From: Pseudoneobacillus sp052180215
GTDB taxonomy: Bacteria > Bacillota > Bacilli > Bacillales > Cytobacillaceae
Reading direction: 5' to 3'
Assembly (NCBI RefSeq): GCF_052180215.1
Contig: NZ_CP197471.1
Coordinates: 2,142,001 to 2,206,000, forward strand
DNA length: 64,000 nucleotides
Part shown: piece after piece, positions 60,767 through 64,000 of the stretch
How the letters are laid out: each line of letters begins with the position of its first letter
Position numbering within the stretch: position 1 is the stretch's first letter
The notes under the pieces: model-generated
The model's database searches: none
What the model saw: only the letters and a program-made list of their open reading frames with translations
What the model was told of the DNA's origin: nothing
Program-made: the position numbers and the translations under genes

Positions 60767-62093
60767 TCTTTTAACTACCGCATGGATGCTTTGTATCTTA
60801 ATTATCATTAATTTTGTCGTTTATTTTTTATTTATGCAAACTACCGTAAATATGGAAGAAGATATGCAGTATCAAAAGGCCGGAGATATATTAAAAGATA
60901 TTGATGGAAAACAAACATCAAATGAAATAGAGGAAACTTTTAGAGATCATTTAACGGAACATTCCTATATTCGAATTATGGGACCTAATGATAAGATGAT
61001 GTATCAAGTAACGAATGATAAGGTACTTGCTCATAAAATAAAGGGAAATTTCACAATAAAAAAACAAGCTAAGACTCATATCATCTCCACAGAACATGGA
61101 GAAGAGCAGATATTGATTGTTCATGTCCCAATGAAAAATGATAACCAAAGTTTAGAAATTGGAGAACGACTCGTAGGTCTAGAAGCAAGGAAAGAAACTC
61201 TGAGAGCCATTATGATTATGTGCATAATATTGGCTGCTGTATTATCCTTGCTGGGAGGAAGATGGCTAGCTAGTACCATTATGAGACCGATTTCTAATAT
61301 GATAAAAACAATGGAGGAAATTGAAACTAGTGGTGTTCCTAAGACCATTCCCATTGAAAATAAAGCCAAAGACGAACTCCAAACAATGGCTCAAACATTT
61401 AACCGGATGATTAATAGAATACTGGAAAATCTAACGAAGCAATCACAGTTTGTATCAGATGCCTCACATGAATTAAAGACACCATTAACCGTCATAAAAA
61501 GCTATGCAAATCTTTTAAGAAGGCATGGAATAGAAAATAAAGAAATCGCTGAAGAAGCGATTCAGGCCATTCATTCAGAAGCTACTAGAATCCAAAAAAT
61601 GACTGAGACTTTTCTTGACATAGCTAACCTAGAGAAAGAAAATGTTTTAGAAATGATACAGGTGAATTTGGTCACTTTATGCCAAAATATTTTAAAACAA
61701 CTCAAAGATGTTTATAAGCGCGAAATCACTTTACAGTATGATCATGATCCAATTATCATTTCTGCGGATGAATTAAAAATAAAACAGGTAATCATTATAC
61801 TACTTGATAATGCCATTAAATACAGTAATGGCAAAATACAGGTTTTAATCGAACAAACTGACCATCACGCCATTATAAAGCTAAAAGATAAAGGTATCGG
61901 AATCCCAGAGGATGAAATTGATCAAATTTTTGAACGCTTTTATCGGGTGGATAAGTCAAGAAGTAGAGAAACTGGGGGCTCTGGTTTAGGACTCCATATT
62001 GCCAAGAGTATTATGAAATTGCACAAAGGAGAAATTAAGATTTCCAGTAAGGAAGGGGCAGGAACGGAGGCCGTTTTAATTTTTCATAGATAG
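60744..62093 (+). CDS. Sensor histidine kinase (YkoH-like)
   Basis: 449 residues. TM1 (about 10-32), an extracytoplasmic sensing region (about 33-150), TM2 (about 153-173), then HAMP ('RPISNMIKTMEEIETSGVPK'), the H-box with His242 in 'SDASHELKTPLTVIKSYANL', and the ATPase domain: N-box 'ILLDNAIKYSNGK', G1 'KDKGIGIPEDEIDQIFERFY', G2 'TGGSGLGLHIAK'. Partner of the response regulator just upstream. The signal is unknown, but the operon's DedA-PAP2 membrane protein suggests lipid or envelope stress. Confidence 0.95.
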   Translation: MKITTKINLLTTAWMLCILIIINFVVYFLFMQTTVNMEEDMQYQKAGDILKDIDGKQTSNEIEETFRDHLTEHSYIRIMGPNDKMMYQVTNDKVLAHKIKGNFTIKKQAKTHIISTEHGEEQILIVHVPMKNDNQSLEIGERLVGLEARKETLRAIMIMCIILAAVLSLLGGRWLASTIMRPISNMIKTMEEIETSGVPKTIPIENKAKDELQTMAQTFNRMINRILENLTKQSQFVSDASHELKTPLTVIKSYANLLRRHGIENKEIAEEAIQAIHSEATRIQKMTETFLDIANLEKENVLEMIQVNLVTLCQNILKQLKDVYKREITLQYDHDPIIISADELKIKQVIIILLDNAIKYSNGKIQVLIEQTDHHAIIKLKDKGIGIPEDEIDQIFERFYRVDKSRSRETGGSGLGLHIAKSIMKLHKGEIKISSKEGAGTEAVLIFHR

Positions 62094-62123
62094 TCTAGCA
62101 AAACAACATTAATTTTAAAAATA

Positions 62124-62166
62124 AAAATGGCGTGTAAAACTGTAATCAGTTTGCACGCCATTTTTA
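62124..62166 (+). terminator. Rho-independent terminator of the two-component operon
   Basis: AAAAATGGCGTG(T)AAAACTG and CAGTTT(G)CACGCCATTTTT arms, long stem. Confidence 0.9.
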
Positions 62167-62218
62167 TTGCCAATTATGTCATTTATTCATAAATGGTGAG
62201 GATTTTTTTTATTAATAA

Positions 62219-62596
62219 CTATTTATCTTCTCTTAATATGTACTCATTTCCATCTTGGTCTTTAAAGGTAAACATCGTTCCAAATGGCATGCGAAGCATG
62301 TTTTCGACTTCAACACCGTTTTGCTTCATTTTTTCATAAGACGCTTCAACATCTGTTGTGCTGAAAAGAATGGAAGGATGTGCAACCTTAGATGGATTTT
62401 GTTTTTCCATGGCAGCTTTAGAATAAAGAACTAAAGTTGTAAATTCGTCTTCACTTGGCCCAACTTCAATCCAAGAAATATTCGGACCCATAGCTTGTTC
62501 AAATTTTAAAACAAAGTTCATTTTGTTTAACCAAAAGTCTTTTGCCTCTTGTTGATCATTAACATATACCGTGATTTTCCCAAATTTATTAATCAT
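62219..62596 (-). CDS. VOC-family protein (glyoxalase-like, YurT/PhnB type)
   Basis: 125 residues from ATG 62596 (AAAGGAG ahead; the longer frame upstream has no ribosome site). 'KITVYVNDQQEAKDFWLNKM' starts, 'WIEVGPSEDEFTTLVLYSKA' and 'PSILFSTTDVEASYEKMKQN' follow, and 'GTMFTFKDQDGNEYILRED' ends the second module. Close in pattern to the many small bacillar VOC proteins of unknown substrate. Confidence 0.87.
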   Translation of the reverse strand: MINKFGKITVYVNDQQEAKDFWLNKMNFVLKFEQAMGPNISWIEVGPSEDEFTTLVLYSKAAMEKQNPSKVAHPSILFSTTDVEASYEKMKQNGVEVENMLRMPFGTMFTFKDQDGNEYILREDK

Positions 62597-62813
62597 ACGA
62601 TTGCTCCTTTTTTCCATGAATTTAACCATTTCTAATTTAACAATCGAAAACCTTGAACTCAAGATAGCCAGTTTTAAATATGACCATTTTTTTATATTTA
62701 ACAAAAATAAATAGAATTTTCCTAATAAACTTGCTAGACTGATAATATAGAGATATTTCGTAAGTAGAAATAAATTCCAAAGTACAGTCAGATTTTAATG
62801 AGGAGAAGTGGAA

Positions 62814-63305
62814 ATGATCATACGAAATGCGAACATTCATGATTTAGATGATATTTTTATGATTGAACAAACATGTTTTGCAAAAGATGAAGCAGCAACC
62901 AAAGAAGCGCTTGAAAAACGTATTTTAAGAATTCCCGATAGTTTCTTTGTAGCAGAAGAAGAGGGAACAATCATCGGTTTTGTTAATGGTCCAGTAATTA
63001 AAGACGCATACATTACAGATGATTTATTCGTAGAAATAGAGCCTAATCCATCGAGCGGTGACCACCAAAGTATCTTAGGGATAGCTGTGTCGCCATTATT
63101 TCAAAAAAAAGGCATCGCATCTGCTTTACTTAACCACCTGGAAAGGGAGGCTACTTCCAAAAAACGCAAAACGATCACTCTCACCTGTAAAGAAGGATTA
63201 ATTCCCTACTATGAAAAACACAACTATGTGAACAAAGGTATTTCAACCTCTATCCTCGGCGGAGTCGTTTGGTATGATATGGTGAAAGAATTACCGAATT
63301 CATAA
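62814..63305 (+). CDS. GNAT acetyltransferase (arylalkylamine-acetyltransferase-like)
   Basis: 163 residues from ATG 62814 (AGGAG 8 bases ahead). 'IIRNANIHDLDDIFMIEQTC' and 'FAKDEAATKEALEKRILRIP' match the start of the AANAT-like group in Bacillus. 'QSILGIAVSPLFQKKGIASA' carries the acetyl-CoA loop (QKKGIA) and 'TLTCKEGLIPYYEKHNYVNK' the end. Probably acts on a small amine. Long terminator downstream. Confidence 0.88.
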   Translation: MIIRNANIHDLDDIFMIEQTCFAKDEAATKEALEKRILRIPDSFFVAEEEGTIIGFVNGPVIKDAYITDDLFVEIEPNPSSGDHQSILGIAVSPLFQKKGIASALLNHLEREATSKKRKTITLTCKEGLIPYYEKHNYVNKGISTSILGGVVWYDMVKELPNS

Positions 63306-63323
63306 GAATTATGTAGCTGTAAA

Positions 63324-63374
63324 TAAAAAGAGTAGAAGAACCTTTATATAGAGGCTTTTTTCTACTCTTTTTTT
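63324..63374 (+). terminator. Rho-independent terminator
   Basis: AAAAGAGTAGAA and TTCTACTCTTTT arms with T8. Confidence 0.9.
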
Positions 63375-63390
63375 TATAAACCTTATAACT

Positions 63391-63465
63391 GGTTGATAAT
63401 AACTTGATTTCGGTTGTTAATTTTTCAAAGCGGTTGATAAATTTTCAAATCCGGTTGATCATTTT
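63391..63465. repeat. Four GGTTGATAA-type motifs at 20-21 bp spacing
   Basis: GGTTG starts at 63391, 63412, 63432 and 63453 (steps 21, 20, 21), each followed by (A/T)TAA or ATCA and an AT-rich linker. Same phase and motif as at 32366-32420. It lies between a terminator and the methyltransferase gene. Confidence 0.75.
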
Positions 63466-63510
63466 AGCTTTTATCAAAAAATAGGTAGCTTACGTAATTA
63501 GGAGGTCAAA

Positions 63511-64000
63511 ATGGAGAGAACAATTGAAAGTTTACTAAATGAATTAGAGTTATTCGGAATTGAAAATGACAAGGTTGAAACGGAAAGTCGATTTAGAATG
63601 AAAAATATCACGAAAGACACTGGTGAATTTCTGTCTATTTTAATAAAGAGCAGTAGGGCTAAAAAGGTTTTAGAAGTAGGAACCTCAAATGGATATTCGA
63701 CCATTTGGCTAGCCCAAAACTTTATTGGAACCGATGGACATGTCACGACACTTGAATTTGACAACCAAAAAGCCAAAATGGCAGAGGCTAATTTTGCAAA
63801 AGCTCACTTAGATGAATATATCACTCTTCATGTCGGAGATGCCGGTGAATTTTTAAAAGAGCAAGATGAAGCAACTTATGATTTTATTTTCCTAGATTCA
63901 GATAGAAGTCAGTATATGAATTGGTGGAATGATTTAGATAGAGTCCTAAAACCTCGATCATTAATGGTGATCGATAATGTGATTTCACATCGTACAGAAG
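63511..64000 (+). CDS. SAM-dependent O-methyltransferase (caffeoyl-CoA OMT type), 3' truncated by window
   Basis: The ATG follows AGGAGGT by 4-5 bases. The 163 visible codons contain 'AKKVLEVGTSNGYSTIWLAQ' (SAM motif I), 'HVTTLEFDNQKAKMAEANFA' (post-I acidic residue), 'YITLHVGDAGEFLKEQ' and 'YDFIFLDSDRSQYMNWWNDL' (metal-binding Asp motif), then 'RVLKPRSLMVIDNVISH'. This is the class I O-methyltransferase family 3 (YrrM-like). The remaining C-terminus lies outside the window. The acceptor is unknown. Confidence 0.9.
   Translation, partial: MERTIESLLNELELFGIENDKVETESRFRMKNITKDTGEFLSILIKSSRAKKVLEVGTSNGYSTIWLAQNFIGTDGHVTTLEFDNQKAKMAEANFAKAHLDEYITLHVGDAGEFLKEQDEATYDFIFLDSDRSQYMNWWNDLDRVLKPRSLMVIDNVISHRTE

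Overview
The window looks like chromosomal DNA of a low-GC, endospore-forming member of the Bacillaceae. The spore genes point this way: a CwlJ-type cortex-lytic enzyme, a GerPA/GerPF-family protein, two YjcZ-type mini-proteins and a Gly/Tyr/Met repeat protein resembling coat proteins. So do close B. subtilis-like relatives (PaiA, YvbH, YebE/UPF0316, DUF421, YpmR-like, DUF3889), strong AGGAGG ribosome sites and frequent TTG starts. There is no rRNA, tRNA, CRISPR array or prophage. Genes are mostly single units or 2-3 gene operons, usually closed by rho-independent terminators.

Layout. 0-7 kb: end of a luciferase-like monooxygenase, small exported and membrane proteins, a MarR regulator with two palindromic operators followed by paiA, a PQQ-type sugar dehydrogenase, a cupredoxin, a CPBP protease and a DUF4256 protein. 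7.2-8.8 kb: an intact IS256-family element inserted inside a dispersed repeat. 9-17 kb: GNAT, DUF421, GerP-like, NlpC/P60, CwlJ, a deaminase, an MBL hydrolase and a methyltransferase. 17-24.5 kb: a MATE exporter behind a perfect cre box, an ECF sigma/PadR/FtsW-like operon, an NhaC antiporter with a structured leader, and an SGNH esterase. 25-47 kb: housekeeping and hypothetical genes, several GNAT and VOC enzymes, a Gfo/Idh protein with an unusual N-terminal extension, an acetolactate-synthase-like enzyme and an S9 peptidase. 47-54.7 kb: a chain of small orphan genes, many broken, separated by two families of look-alike hairpins. 54.7-64 kb: an RND efflux pump, PssA, a DedA-PAP2 fusion in an operon with a two-component system, VOC, GNAT and an O-methyltransferase cut by the window edge.

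The most interesting signals are these. (1) A family of five intergenic elements of about 187 bp (7.2, 18.3, 21.0, 28.5 and 44.9 kb). Each has four copies of one ~25-bp unit, two forward then two inverted, with a 50-51 bp period in every arm although the spacers have diverged. One copy is split by the IS with an 11-bp direct repeat, and removing the IS restores the 51-bp period exactly. (2) A PCYCGC-family lipoprotein gene (34032-34511, minus strand) whose frame is interrupted only by a TGA at a normally Cys position of a CxxC motif. A SECIS-like hairpin follows, so this is a candidate U-x-x-C selenoprotein, with a simple nonsense mutation as the alternative. (3) A perfect 48-bp loopless palindrome inside the IS. 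(4) Motifs in helical phase (20-21 bp) at two loci. (5) The decaying small-gene array with its own repeated hairpins.

All calls come from reading the sequence and remembered family knowledge. No database search or folding program was run.
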